Shown in pieces: positions 1 to 9,429 of a DNA stretch of 64,000 nt. Numbering within the stretch: position 1 is the first letter of the stretch; each line of letters starts with the position of its first letter. The notes under the pieces are model-generated. The model was not told the DNA's origin. It was given only the letters and a program-made list of their open reading frames with translations, and ran no database searches. The position numbers and the translations under genes are program-made. Source of the DNA: Streptomyces sp. NBC_01571 (GTDB lineage: Bacteria; Actinomycetota; Actinomycetes; Streptomycetales; Streptomycetaceae); the NCBI RefSeq assembly GCF_026339875.1, contig NZ_JAPEPZ010000004.1, positions 1 through 64,000 of the forward strand, given 5' to 3'.

Positions 1-299
1 CCCCTGTTGCGGGTGCTCGGGGGACGTCCCCGGCGTGCGGGCGCGGTGTTCTCCATCCCGGGCACCTCCGTCAGACAAGATCCTTATTGAACGTGACTTT
101 ATCCCGCCATCTGGCGCAATCGGAATACCGCGGGGTTGCACGATCTTCTCGTGGGAGAGGCTCCGCACGGTGTTCCACCTCCCCGGTAGCTGCCTCGAAC
201 GCTGCTCTGGGCGTCGGGTATGTGCCCCCCTGTGAGCCTTCCGGTGCCACGGCACCGTGCGGTGCAGTGGGTGGGCCCACTCTCCTGCAGGAGGCATGG
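1..299. other. Left edge without a supportable gene
   Basis: No open frame here shows recognisable protein features. A frame open from base 1 ends at a TGA at 88-90 and could be the tail of a gene cut by the window edge, but it is only 29 codons of low-complexity residues. The stretch just before 300 carries the AGGAGG ribosome site of the following broken gene. Otherwise I see nothing. Confidence 0.4.
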
Positions 300-1417
300 A
301 TGGTCGCGGTTGATCGCTCCTTCGGGCACGACGGCATTCCGATACCTCTGGTCGCGGCGGTTGGCACGGCGGTCGCAGGTCACGCCTACTCATAGAACGA
401 CGTGCTCGATCTCTTCGGTATTTCCGACCCGAAGGTGCGCTCCCTGTTCGGCAAGAGCGGGAGCCGGCGCCGGTTCCTACCCTTCCCTCTCGGGGGCCCG
501 ACGGCCGTTTGGCGGAAGAGAGCCAGGGAGATCTGCTGCGCAAGCATCGGCGCATCGTTGTTGACATGGGGGTGCGGGCCGTAGGCGTCTGCCTGGCCCG
601 GGCGTGCCTTCGCCCTGTCGACATCGGCTACCTCGTCTGTGTGACGACGACAAGTTTCCTCACCCCGGGATTGTCTGCCCTGCTGGTCCGGGAGATGGAT
701 CTGGCTCCCGACGTCCAGCGTCTGGATGTGGTCGGCATGGGGTGCAACGCGGCGATGAACGGACTGGCCGCGGCCCGGGCATGGTGCGTTGCGAACTCCG
801 GTCGGGTGGCGGTACTCGTCTGCGCGGAAGCGTGTTCGGCGGCGTACGTGTTCGACTCCACGATGCGAACAGCGGTGGTCAACAGCCTCTTCGGTGACGG
901 CGCGGCAGCCGTCGCGTTGACGGCACCGGTAGTGGGAGCCGCGGGCAGGGGCCGGGGCGGGGGGCTGGCGCCTTATCTGCTGTCGGCGGCCAGCCAGGTG
1001 ATCACCTCGGCGGTCGACGCGATGCGTTACGACTGGGATGACGCTCAGGGCAGGTTCTCCTTCTTCCTGGACTGTCAGATCCCTTACGTGATCGGGGCGC
1101 ACGTGGAGGCGGTGGTGGATCGTCTGCCCTCCGGGGTCGGTGTGCGCCACAGTGCCGTGCGGCACTGGCTCGTTCATGCCGGCGGCCGGAAGATGATCGA
1201 CGCGGTGCGGGTGAATCTCCGGCTGTCGCGGCACGACGTGCGGCACACCGTGGCGGTGCTGCGGGACTACGGCAACCTCTCCAGCGGCTCGGTGCTGTTT
1301 TCCTACGAACGGCTGGTCGAGGAAGGGTCCGCCCGGGCGGGCGACTACGGGGCGCTGATGGCAATGGGGCCAGGCTCGACGATCGAGACGGCCTTGATCC
1401 AGTGGCGATGGGGATGA
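300..1417 (+). pseudogene. dpgA: Broken type III polyketide synthase, DpgA-like
   Basis: DpgA condenses four malonyl-CoA units into 3,5-dihydroxyphenylacetyl-CoA, the precursor of dihydroxyphenylglycine in glycopeptides and related compounds. The reading matches a whole thiolase-fold synthase of about 372 residues: the nucleophile cysteine in GMGCNAAMNG, histidine in LVHAGG and asparagine in GNLSSGS. The start at 300 follows AGGAGG. The gene is broken twice: an in-frame TAG at 393-395, where the family normally has a polar residue (possibly CAG before mutation), and a frameshift near 485 just before ESQGDLLRKH. The downstream part is open from 509 but lacks the N-terminal fifth. It overlaps the start region of the dpgB-like relic, as in a dpg operon. 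Family assignment is confident; whether the defects are biological or sequencing errors cannot be settled here, but neighbours carry similar lesions. Confidence 0.75.
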
Positions 1418-1425
1418 GGGAGCGC

Positions 1426-2055
1426 ATGGCTGAGGAGAGGGCGCCCGCCGAGCTGGTGGAACTCATGGTCGACGGGACACGACCGCTGACGGTGATGGAG
1501 GCCAAGGCGGTCAACGACGTGTGCGATCGATGCGAGGACGGGGACGCGACGGTCCTGGTGCTGCGCGTTCAGGGCGCTCCTTCAGCGGTGACGGCGGTGG
1601 ATATGCGCGTGCTGACGCAGTGGGAGGGCGCGCTGCGGCGGCTGGAACGGATGCCGACGCTGTCCGTGGCGCTCGCCGGCGCATCGTGTGGAGGTCTGGC
1701 TCTGGACGCGCTGCTGGCTGCGGATTACCGCATCGCGGCTGCGGGGGTGCAGCTGGTGTCGTCGATGGCGGCGGGGGGCGTCTGGCCGGGCATGGCCCTG
1801 TACCGGCTGGGCAGCGTGTCCTGCGCGGCCGCGGTTTGGCGGGCGGTGTATTTCGGAGTGCCGATCGGGCTGGACGAGGCCCGGGCGTGTGGGCTGGTCG
1901 ACGAGGTGGCCGCCGCGGTGCTCGAGGAGCCGTCGTCTGTGGTGAGTCGGCTGACCGCCCGACTGCAGGCGCCGTGGGAGCGGGCCTGGCGATGCGGCAG
2001 GCTTTGCTCCACGAGAGTGCCTCTACGGACTTCGAGGGCGCGCTCGGTGCTCCAA
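1426..2055 (+). pseudogene. dpgB: Frameshifted, truncated DpgB-like hydratase
   Basis: DpgB is a crotonase-fold partner that assists DpgA in forming 3,5-dihydroxyphenylacetyl-CoA. Visible are a crotonase-type oxyanion-hole stretch (AGASCGGLALDALLAADYRIAA, quoted in part: ASCGGLALDALLAADYR) and the helix around LDEARACGLVDEV. The start at 1426 follows GAGGGAG; an upstream ATG at 1414 would overlap the dpgA stop as ATGA and is an alternative. Near 1980 the homology jumps frame: the C-terminal helix continues as MRQALLHESASTDFEGALGA in another frame. At about 2045-2055 it runs into the truncated end of an oppositely oriented regulator gene, so a rearrangement junction lies there. The open frame that continues to 2268 is antisense to that regulator and is not coding. 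Confidence 0.65.
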
Positions 2056-2387
2056 TGGTCGATGATCCCCCGTAGAGCGGTGGTCGGGTCGCGGGGGAAT
2101 GTGGCGCCCGGCGGCAGGCGCGCCTCCTGGAGGGGAGCAAGACCGATCTCCCCGGCTGTGACCGGGCGTCCGAGCGACTCACTGAGGACTTCGGCCACAA
2201 ACGGGACTGTTTCATCCCGGGGCCTGACGCCTCGCCTGGTCCAGCCAGCAACACTCGTATGGGTGTAACTGGCTGGCTCACGTGCCCAGTTCGCCCGGAG
2301 GTTGGCGCGCCGGGCCAGCTCTCTGTTGCTCAGTCCGGCTTCCTTGATGAGTGCCGACAGGTCCTGGTTGTGCGTTGCACCGGCCAT
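2050..2387 (-). pseudogene. Truncated helix-turn-helix regulator remnant
   Basis: The ATG at 2387 opens a frame typical of a Streptomyces regulator family: an N-terminal helix-turn-helix (SALIKEAGLSNRELARRAN), then YTHTSVAGWTRRGVRPRDET and LGRPVTAGEIGL. Family members are usually around 400 residues, but here recognisable sequence stops after about 110 residues, near 2050, where the frame enters the antisense of the dpgB-like relic. The rest of the gene is missing. It points away from the sugar gene at 2609. I infer truncation by a deletion or recombination that joined it to dpgB. Confidence 0.6.
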
Positions 2388-2608
2388 GTGCGTCCCCTCG
2401 CTGTCGACCAGACCGTTTGCTGGTGTACCGGCGTGCGGCCCGGGTGCCCATCAGGTTTGCGCAGCGGCGGGGGAAGGTCGAGAGGGTCTGCCCCCTCATG
2501 CGCCTCCGCCGGCGCACTCCCCGGCGGGTCGCTGGTCCCCGAACAACCGCTCGCTCCAGCCGGCGGATGCCGTCGGCGGACGACAGCCCACAGCGAAGTG
2601 AGGTCGGC

Positions 2609-3639
2609 ATGAAAATTCTGGTCACAGGCGGCGCGGGATTCATCGGCTCGCACTACGTGCGTCACGTCCTTGACACCACAAACGACCGGGTGACGGTGCT
2701 GGACGCACTCACCTATGCCGGAAGCCGAGAGAACCTCGGCGAGATGCTCCTGTCGCTGCGGCTGGAGTTCGTGCAGGGCAACATCCTCGACCCGGATCTC
2801 GTGGCCGGGCTTGTCGAGGCGCACGACACCGTGGTGTACCTGGCCGCCGAATCGCACGTGGACCGCTCGTTCCTGGCGGGCGGCCACTTCCTGACCGTCA
2901 ACGTCCTGGGCACCCAACGGCTTCTGGACGCTGCCCGCCGCTTCGGGGTCGAGCGGTTCGTCCATGTCTCCACCGACGAGGTCTACGGCCCGATAGCAAA
3001 GGGCGCGGCCGGCGAGGACGACCCGCTGTGCCCGACTGTTCCGTACGCCGCGTCGAAGGCGGCCAGTGACCTGGTGGCCCTGTCCGCGTTCCGGACCCAC
3101 GGCGTGCCGGTGTGCGTCACCCGGTCTCCAACAACTACGGGCCCCGCCAGCACCCGGAGAAGATCATCCCCCGTTTCGTGACCAGCCTGATCAAGGGAAC
3201 CACGGTCGGGCTACACGGTGATGGCCGCCGCGTCCGCAACTGGCTGCACGCCGCCGACAACGCCGCCGGGATCGACCTGGTCCTTCGCCGTGGCGTTCCG
3301 GGCGAGGTCTACAACCTCGGCGGCGGCACGGATCTGACCAACCGGCAGCTCACCGAGCACATCCTGCGCCTGTGCGGGGCGGACTGGAACAGCGTGGAGT
3401 TCATTGCCGACCGCACGTCGAACGACGTGCGCTACGCCATGCACTGGGAGAAAGCTGCCGCACTCGGCTACCTACCGCAGCACGACTTCGACGACGGGCT
3501 GGCAGCAACCATTCAGTGGTACCGGGACCATCCGGACCGGTGGGCATCCCTGCTGCGCAACCCCGACTCCCCGCGGCCCCACGTCGTCGTTGCCCACGCC
3601 GACAAGAACGCCGCGTCTCCATGCGCGCGCACCCAGTGA
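2609..3639 (+). pseudogene. rmlB: Frameshifted dTDP-glucose 4,6-dehydratase
   Basis: This enzyme oxidises and dehydrates dTDP-glucose to the 4-keto-6-deoxy sugar, the branch point to deoxysugars. The Rossmann NAD motif GGAGFIGSH is at the N-terminus, followed by STDEVYG and the catalytic YAASK. The start ATG at 2609 follows GTGAGG. The frame breaks near 3124: VCVTR in the first frame continues as SNNYGPRQHPEKIIPRF in the next, explained by loss of one base in the codon before SNNYG. The second half then runs to 3639 with NLGGG and the C-terminal helix intact. Total length (about 340 residues) matches the family. With the neighbouring aminotransferase relic it suggests a lost deoxy-aminosugar pathway linked to the dpg genes. 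Confidence 0.8.
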
Positions 3640-3687
3640 CTGCACGGCCCTACGCCAGGCAGCACTCGCGTATGAGGAGGCTCCAGG

Positions 3688-4320
3688 ACGCTCAGCGACA
3701 CCGTCCCGCCACCGGCGGTCCGATACAGCGCCCGCCCCTACCTGCATGGCCCGGAGACAGACGCCGCGGCGCAGGCCATCCTCGACGGGCAATACGGTCA
3801 CGGCCCGCGCGCCAACCTGTTCGAACGGGAGCTCGCCGCGTACCTGTCGGTGCCGGACGTGGTAGCCGTGTCCTCCGCCACGATGGGCATCCAGCTGGCG
3901 CTGCTCGTGTGCGGGATCGGGCCGGGCGACGACGTCATCGTGCCCTCTCAGACGTTTGCCGCGACGATTCAGCCCATCACCGCGCTGAGGGCCAGGCCTC
4001 GCTTCGTCGACCACGATCCCGGCACTCTGTGCATCGAGCCGGCCGCCGTGCTGGAGGCGCTCACGCCCGACACCCGCGCGGTGATCCCGGTGCTCTACGG
4101 CGGCCGGCCGGTCGACGTCAGCAGCATCCTGGACCGCCTCCAGGAGCGCGGCATCACCGTCATCGAGGACGCAGCCCAGGCCTTCGGATCCCGTCTGCGC
4201 GATGTGCTGGTCGGTGCCGACGAGGACATCGTGACGGTTTTCTCCTTCGGCCCGATCAAACAGGTCACGGCGCTCGTGGGGGCAACGCCACGCGGCCGCA
4301 TCTGCGCTTCGAGATGTCCA
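3688..4320 (+). pseudogene. Truncated StrS/DegT-type sugar aminotransferase
   Basis: The frame encodes the N-terminal half of a PLP-dependent DegT/DnrJ/EryC1/StrS aminotransferase that would aminate a keto-sugar: RPYLHGPE, GQYGHGP, AVSSATMGIQLAL, PSQTFAAT, and IEDAAQAFGS followed by FSFGPIK, which would supply the PLP-binding lysine. A good AGGAGG site at 3675-3680 is followed, at normal spacing, by ACG (3688) rather than ATG, so the start codon looks mutated. After about residue 200 the homology is lost in unrelated sequence; roughly half the protein is missing. An ATG at 3850 would open a frame only inside the domain. Decay of both start and end marks it as a relic. Confidence 0.65.
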
Positions 4321-4546
4321 CAGGCCCCCATGGTCCTACGGCAAGGTCGCGAAACCCATCAGGTGAACCGCGCGAGCGCCGGGGAGGTCCCACGTCCGGG
4401 GGCGTCCGATGGCGCCCCCGTGGATCACCACGGACGATGGTGACGAACCGTCGGCACGGCAGCGGATCCCCCGCGGCCGCGCCGTGTACATATGTCCCGG
4501 CACGGCACACGTGCCCGGCGCGGTCGCGGTCTCAGGAGGTGATCGG

Positions 4547-5863
4547 GTGCGGAATTCCCTCACGCCCCACGCGGGCTCGCACCCGAAAGTGCTGAGGCCT
4601 TCGCTTAACACCCGGCGGGCCCAGCTCAGCGTGGCAGGAATCCTGCTGGTCCTCCTCGGGACGATGGGGCTGCTGGGCTGGTTCGGTCTCGGCAACTTCG
4701 CCCATGCCCTGACCTTCCCCGGTCGCCTCACCGGTGCCGTCCTCATCGCGGTCGCTTTCACCACGCTCCTGGCTGCCTGCGCGGTCCTGGACCACTGGGT
4801 CGGGCACACCTTCCAGTACTCCGGCGTCGTAGCACTGATGGGTGTGTTCTTGGCGCTGCTGACCGACGCCCTGCTCATGCTCAGGACGCTGAAGAACGGC
4901 GATCTGGTGGTCTTCCCAGCGCTTCTAGGCGCACTCGCGGCGGGGGCGGCATGGGCTCTTTTCGTCGTGTGGCGGACATCAGTCACGATCCCCGCCCCGA
5001 AGCGGGTGGCCGCTGCGCTGCTGGTCTCCTCGATCCTCGCCGTCGCAAATTTCGGCTATCAGAACCTTTATCTGCCCTACCGGCGTGAGGCCAGGCCTCT
5101 CATCACGTTGTCCGTGGGGAAGGCTGTGTTGAGCAAGGATCGCAAGGCGTTCGCCGTACCTGTTGATATCACGCTCCAGAACCATGCCGACGTGGGTTTC
5201 TATGTACTCGGCACGGAAGTCCACGCCATGGGGGAACGGGTGCCGCTGAGCCCCAAGGACCGCCTTCGCGAGCAGTGGCGAAACGATGCCGAGCAGTTTG
5301 CCCACTCCATGGGGGAGATGAACCCGCTCTCCCGCAGGGAGATTCACCAGCCTGGCGAGTTGGTGGAGGCAAAACCCTGGATGTCGCTCGGACACTGGAT
5401 CGAGCCGGGCGACGCCTTCGCCACGCGCATGGTGATGGAACTCCCCTTGGACACGCGGTATGACCAGGTGGCCTTCTATGCCTCGGCGAGCCTTGCGCGC
5501 AAGGACCAGATCGTGCTGGAGTCACCGCTCCACTTCGTGGGGACCTCCTGGGGTGGTGGCTACGTCCCGAAATGGGTGAAGGACCAACAGAAGGTCGGCC
5601 TCGACTCTCTCCTCTTCACTGCCCGGCTGCACGAGAACAACGCGATCGACGAGAACACCACGGAGCCGCGCTTCGTCAACGTCTATTGGACGTTCGGCGC
5701 GCACGGGGCGATCCTGCAGTCGAGCATCACGCGCAAGGACGAAGATGACAGCAGCAAGTTGTCCGGGGAGGAGCAACGGGAGCTGGTGAGCCGGTACGGT
5801 CTCGTCGATCTCGTCGCCGGCCCCGTCGAGCGGACCCTGTGGGACATCAAGAACCAGCGCTGA
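4547..5863 (+). CDS. Membrane protein with large soluble C-terminal domain
   Basis: A 438-residue protein with five predicted membrane segments in the first 170 residues (about 27-46, 60-80, 92-110, 118-138, 152-170), followed by a soluble domain of about 260 residues without a motif I recognise. The GTG at 4547 is chosen because AGGAGG sits seven bases upstream; an open frame back to 4409 lacks such a site. It converges on the cyclase gene, the two stops overlapping by 17 bp, so it is not in that operon. Possible link to the RiPP cluster (export or immunity) is only positional. Function unknown. Confidence 0.7.
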   Translation: MRNSLTPHAGSHPKVLRPSLNTRRAQLSVAGILLVLLGTMGLLGWFGLGNFAHALTFPGRLTGAVLIAVAFTTLLAACAVLDHWVGHTFQYSGVVALMGVFLALLTDALLMLRTLKNGDLVVFPALLGALAAGAAWALFVVWRTSVTIPAPKRVAAALLVSSILAVANFGYQNLYLPYRREARPLITLSVGKAVLSKDRKAFAVPVDITLQNHADVGFYVLGTEVHAMGERVPLSPKDRLREQWRNDAEQFAHSMGEMNPLSRREIHQPGELVEAKPWMSLGHWIEPGDAFATRMVMELPLDTRYDQVAFYASASLARKDQIVLESPLHFVGTSWGGGYVPKWVKDQQKVGLDSLLFTARLHENNAIDENTTEPRFVNVYWTFGAHGAILQSSITRKDEDDSSKLSGEEQRELVSRYGLVDLVAGPVERTLWDIKNQR

Positions 5864-7625
5864 GCCCCTCCAGCCAGGCCACCAGCGCGAGCGAGCTGTT
5901 CATCCGGTCCCAGGCGTACGCGTCCCCCATGCCGAGCTGCGCCTCCCGCACAGCCCGGCACAGCGTCTCGACGTCGAACATCTCCGTGATGAGCGGATGC
6001 CGGGCGGAGCGGCACAGGCCGATGAGTTCCTCGCCGTGTCTGCGCAGGCCGCGCGCGTAGAGGTCGTCGAAGGGGACCTTGACCGCCCTGGCGCGGATCG
6101 GGGCCGGGAGCAGGTCCGCCAAGGCCTCACGGAGAACGGCCTTCGGACGGCCCGGCCGGAACGTGGCTGCCGCGGGGAGGCGACTCATCGTGGCCACGAC
6201 CTCGGGGTCGAGAAAGGGGTGCGAGAGGAAGAACCCGTCTTGTCCGGCCCGATGCCAGGACAGCGGATCGGGGGCGGCGAGGTAGTTGGCGGCGTCGTAC
6301 AGCGACTGTTCCGGTCTGCGCCCGAAGACGAAGCGGCTCTCCGCGATGCGGGCCTCCCGGAACCCGTAAGCCCGTGCGAATCCGGGCCGCAGCCATCGGG
6401 GGCGGGCGAAGGTGCCGAGTCCGCCTAGCACCGTTCCGCCGCAGGACAGTGCGGTGATCCGTTCGGCCGTGAGCGGGAGAGTCGGCTGGACCACGTAGGC
6501 GTGGACGACGTCCCGCAGGCCCCGTTCGCTCCCTGCGGCCCAGGCGCGTGCCTGCCGGCTCATCTGCCGGAGCCGGCCCGTGCGGGCGAGCCTGTGCAGG
6601 TCGAAGGGGTTGGCGTCGGCGACCGGATCGGCCCCGCACCCGGTCAGGAGGGTGTCGCAGCCAAGTCCCGCGGCTGCGCCGTGGAGTCTGCTCCAGAACG
6701 GGGCGCGGAACGCGTGCGCATGAGGTTCGTCCGCGTCTCCCGCGTGGTGGCGGAAGTCGTCGAAGTCGACCACGTCGTCGGCGTCGACGATCACCGGGCG
6801 GACCGCTGGGGTGTGCCGGCGGATCTCCGCCAGTGCGAGGTCGACGTACGGCTGCTCCGCGGCCAGCTCCCCCTGGGAGAAGCGCCCGGCGAGCAGGACG
6901 AGCTCTCGCGGGCAGCCGGACCCCGTGGCCAGAGAACGCGCGGCGAGCAGCGCAACACCCGTGGAGTCGGTGCCGCCCGAGACATGGCATGCCGTCGTGG
7001 TGCCCATACGGCGTCCGACGGCGTTCTCCAGCGCCAGGCGCAGGTCCTGCGCGGCCTCGTCGAGGCGGGGTCCGTCGGCTGTCGACGCGGGTGCGTCGGT
7101 GGCGGGGCGGGCGCGGCGTGGCGTATGACCGCGCAGCTGCCCGGTGAGGGACAGCTCCACCACCTCACCGCCGAGGACGCGGTGCACGCCGGTGAACGGG
7201 GTCATTTCCGTGTGCGGTTGCGCCATGTTCCCGGTGAGGTACCGGCAGAAGTAGCGGGGGTCCAGCCCGTCGGCGCTGCCCAGGGCTCGGGCGGACGTGC
7301 TCACGGCGTTCACGCGGCCCCCAGACACCCTGAAGAACAGGGGGATGCGTGCCTGCTCGTCACGGGTCAGGAGAATGCGGTCGCGGCACACCAGTACGGC
7401 CGCGTAGTCGCCGGGCGGTGACGGCAGGGCCGCTCCCTGCCGGCCGTAGGCGTCGAGGAGGGCGTGCGCGCCCGTCACCCGGTCGCGGGCCGAGCCCACC
7501 CAGCCGACGACGGCCGCGGTGCCGGCCGGCGAGGAGACCGTCGTCACGAGTCCATGACGCGCCATGGCGTCGGTGGCCCGGAGCTTCGGGGCGCCGGCCG
7601 CCCACTCGAGGCGGAGGGCGTCCAT
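5847..7625 (-). CDS. Asparagine-synthetase-like lasso peptide cyclase
   Basis: This 592-residue protein resembles the C proteins that adenylate a precursor Asp/Glu side chain and close the macrolactam of lasso peptides. The N-terminal third is a glutamine-hydrolase-like domain that lacks the N-terminal nucleophile cysteine of true asparagine synthetases. The ATP-pyrophosphatase signature SGGTDS lies at residues 216-221, and a synthetase-type C-terminal region includes SHPFLDPEVV and an acidic YAWDRMN stretch. The ATG at 7625 is one base after the stop of the upstream protease gene (TGACATG), implying translational coupling, with a GGGGGA site inside that gene. No transporter gene follows. A plain amidotransferase role is possible, but the missing cysteine and neighbouring B2 protein favour a cyclase. 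Confidence 0.75.
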   Translation of the reverse strand: MDALRLEWAAGAPKLRATDAMARHGLVTTVSSPAGTAAVVGWVGSARDRVTGAHALLDAYGRQGAALPSPPGDYAAVLVCRDRILLTRDEQARIPLFFRVSGGRVNAVSTSARALGSADGLDPRYFCRYLTGNMAQPHTEMTPFTGVHRVLGGEVVELSLTGQLRGHTPRRARPATDAPASTADGPRLDEAAQDLRLALENAVGRRMGTTTACHVSGGTDSTGVALLAARSLATGSGCPRELVLLAGRFSQGELAAEQPYVDLALAEIRRHTPAVRPVIVDADDVVDFDDFRHHAGDADEPHAHAFRAPFWSRLHGAAAGLGCDTLLTGCGADPVADANPFDLHRLARTGRLRQMSRQARAWAAGSERGLRDVVHAYVVQPTLPLTAERITALSCGGTVLGGLGTFARPRWLRPGFARAYGFREARIAESRFVFGRRPEQSLYDAANYLAAPDPLSWHRAGQDGFFLSHPFLDPEVVATMSRLPAAATFRPGRPKAVLREALADLLPAPIRARAVKVPFDDLYARGLRRHGEELIGLCRSARHPLITEMFDVETLCRAVREAQLGMGDAYAWDRMNSSLALVAWLEGLSAGS

Positions 7626-7626
7626 G

Positions 7627-8250
7627 TCACCGTCCCCCGCCGTCGATCGAGAGCACGGGGTCGAAGGCGTGCCCTTGCGGATCGGCGTCCGGGATGCACT
7701 GACCGGCCGAGACCGTCCAGGCGTGGAGGGCGAACGGGTGCTCGCGCACACCGACGTGGAGTACGGCCTCCAGACCGGACCGGCGCAGCAGGACGAAGGC
7801 TGTCACCGCCTCGGACTTGCAGTCGCCGTCGACCAGCCAGCTGCCGCGGCTGTGCGCCTGCACCGCTCGCTTCAGCCGTCGGACCTCCTCCGCGGAGGGC
7901 ACGTCCGCGCGGGCGTATTCCGGGGCGGCCAGGGACAGCAACCGCAGGACCCGCCCGAATCCCACGGTGCGGATCAGCAGGTGCACTCCGCGCAGCCAGG
8001 GTCCGACACCGGCGTCGGCGTGCTGCTTGGGGCGGTCCCGGACACAGCCCGCACGCAGGAGCACGGTGAAGAGCTCGGCGCGTTCCTCAGGGGTTCCTTC
8101 AGCGAACTTACGGAGATCCGCCGTCGCCATCCCGAGGAAACGCGTCCGTTTCCAGTCCGCGATCAGCGCCCCGTCGGACATCTCGGTGACACGGCAGTGC
8201 GGTGACAGGCTCCTTGCCATGGCTGCCAGGGCATTGGTGTCCTCTGTCAC
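7627..8250 (-). CDS. Fused RRE (B1) and lasso B2 leader protease
   Basis: A 207-residue protein that would recognise and remove the precursor leader. Residues about 15-75 look like a PqqD-type precursor-recognition domain (VTEMSDGALIADW, then GTPEERAELF). Residues about 85-207 form the B2 transglutaminase-like protease with Cys144 (GDCKSEAVTAFVLL), His176 (LHAWTV) and a candidate Asp188. B1 and B2 are usually separate in actinobacteria, so the fusion is notable. The GTG at 8250 is preferred because GGAGGA precedes it; a TTG seven codons upstream would place that site inside the gene. It sits 33 bp after the precursor gene and is coupled to the cyclase. The RRE assignment is inference from a weak pattern; the B2 triad is clearer. 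Confidence 0.7.
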   Translation of the reverse strand: MTEDTNALAAMARSLSPHCRVTEMSDGALIADWKRTRFLGMATADLRKFAEGTPEERAELFTVLLRAGCVRDRPKQHADAGVGPWLRGVHLLIRTVGFGRVLRLLSLAAPEYARADVPSAEEVRRLKRAVQAHSRGSWLVDGDCKSEAVTAFVLLRRSGLEAVLHVGVREHPFALHAWTVSAGQCIPDADPQGHAFDPVLSIDGGGR

Positions 8251-8283
8251 CGCACTTCCTCCAACGTTCAACTGTGAACGGGG

Positions 8284-8400
8284 TCAGGACAGGTAACCGT
8301 GACCGTCGTAGAGTCCGCCGCTGAAGCCCCGGATCAGACGGCCGTTGCCGAGAAGGACCAGCCGGTGCGACTGACGACGCCGCAGAAATCGGAGAAACAT
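8284..8400 (-). CDS. Candidate lasso precursor peptide, 38 residues
   Basis: A short gene directly upstream of the protease with an ideal GGAGG site six bases before ATG 8400. The product has a basic, hydrophobic leader (MFLRFLRRR at 1-9, HRLVLLGNGRLIR at 12-24) and a Gly-rich tail GFSGGLYDGHGYLS at 25-38. If cleavage follows Arg24, Gly25 could bond to Asp32, giving an eight-residue ring and a six-residue tail, the usual lasso geometry. The penultimate leader residue is Ile rather than the common Thr, so the core boundary is inference. A decayed relative at 11832-11990 shares the leader, the NGRLIRGF stretch and the upstream region, which argues for a real selected gene. Confidence 0.7.
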   Translation of the reverse strand: MFLRFLRRRQSHRLVLLGNGRLIRGFSGGLYDGHGYLS

Positions 8401-8437
8401 CGCCCACCTCCAGATCGGGCAGGGCCACATCAACTCC

Positions 8438-8465
8438 AGGCTACTCTGCCCGGAATGCCCCGCAA
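8438..8465 (-). promoter_or_regulatory. Probable promoter of the RiPP operon
   Basis: Upstream of the precursor, reading the minus strand, TTGCGG (8465-8460) and TAGCCT (8443-8438) are 16 bases apart, about 38 bases before the start codon. Both hexamers recur in the same order, 15 bases apart, at 11838-11864 before the decayed second precursor although the DNA between differs. That conservation supports a promoter or another binding site. Confidence 0.45.
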
Positions 8466-8667
8466 CCGCACTGCCGACGCCGATCAGGTCGGGCTTCCAC
8501 GATCGTCGCACCGCTCAGGACTACACACCGTCAACCTGCCGTGCATGCAGGGGCTTTGTACTCGATCACGGTCATCCGCCCAGGTCGCGGTCGGCCGGTC
8601 GGCGGCGCACGCTGGATGCCCCGCGAGCCGGTGGCCAGCCCGTGAGGCCGAGCCAAGGATGTCCGCC

Positions 8668-9149
8668 ATGGGTCACTCCGAACCCCGGCCGAGCGGCACC
8701 GAAACGGAGAACCATCCGTGGAGGATCCGCCTCGTCGAGCACCCGAAGCGCTTTGAATCGTCACACTTTGTGGGCTGCCAAAGAGACAGCCCGCGAGATC
8801 CTGGACGCCATGGACGATTCCGACTGCCGTACGGGCCTGGCCCGTGGACGGCACGGGGGCCAGGAATTCCGAGCGCTGGGAGATGCACCACGGCGGTGGC
8901 CTGTGGGTCAAGGGATCCCGCGGCTGGCTCATGTACCGCGCCCGGGTAGGCATCGAGTGGAGCATGCAGTTCTGCGCCGACCTCGCGAAGGTGGAGCGGC
9001 TCCGGCAGGACGCCGCCGAACTAGTCGACGCCTTCCCGCTCACGCTGCCCGCGCTGGAGGACGTCGGCCACGAGCGTGCCGAGGACCTGCTGCGCACGCC
9101 GATCAAGGACGCCGGCGACGTCGAGGCGTGGACCGTCGTGTGCCCCTGA
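8668..9149 (+). pseudogene. Frameshifted conserved Streptomyces hypothetical gene
   Basis: Three frames must be joined to read one protein. MGHSEPRPSGTETENHPW through HPKRFESSHFV starts at ATG 8668. AAKETAREILDAMDDSD follows in the next frame, from about 8775. WEMHHGGGLWVKGSRGW through PIKDAGDVEAWTV is in a third frame, from about 8875. I recall such sequences as an actinobacterial family of unknown function with a conserved HHGGG motif (possibly DUF6424; name not certain). At least two indels break it, and the end at 9149 may be truncated. Its function is unknown. Confidence 0.5.
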
Positions 9150-9429
9150 GCCACGCCAACCACCAGGGCATCCTTCCGAGCGTGCCCGGTGAACACCGCT
9201 ATCACAAATGAACTCCGACAACTGACCGCGGAGCCGTTCCAGCGGATCGCTGCTGTGGTGACGGTGGTTGCCCCAGGAGCCTGGTGCGATTCCTCGGCGA
9301 CGGCCTGGAGGCACCGACCGGCCTGGCATTCGTGGCGAACTCGAGCTCCGACCGTTTTGACTCGATGAGACTCTCGGCTAGCCGGAGCTCCGGCCTTGTT
9401 CGCTTCGGTGACGCGGCGAGATCAGGGCG

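Noticed and set aside
1402..2268. The full 288-codon frame containing the DpgB-like sequence
   Set aside because: Only the first two thirds match the family; the rest is antisense to the truncated regulator.
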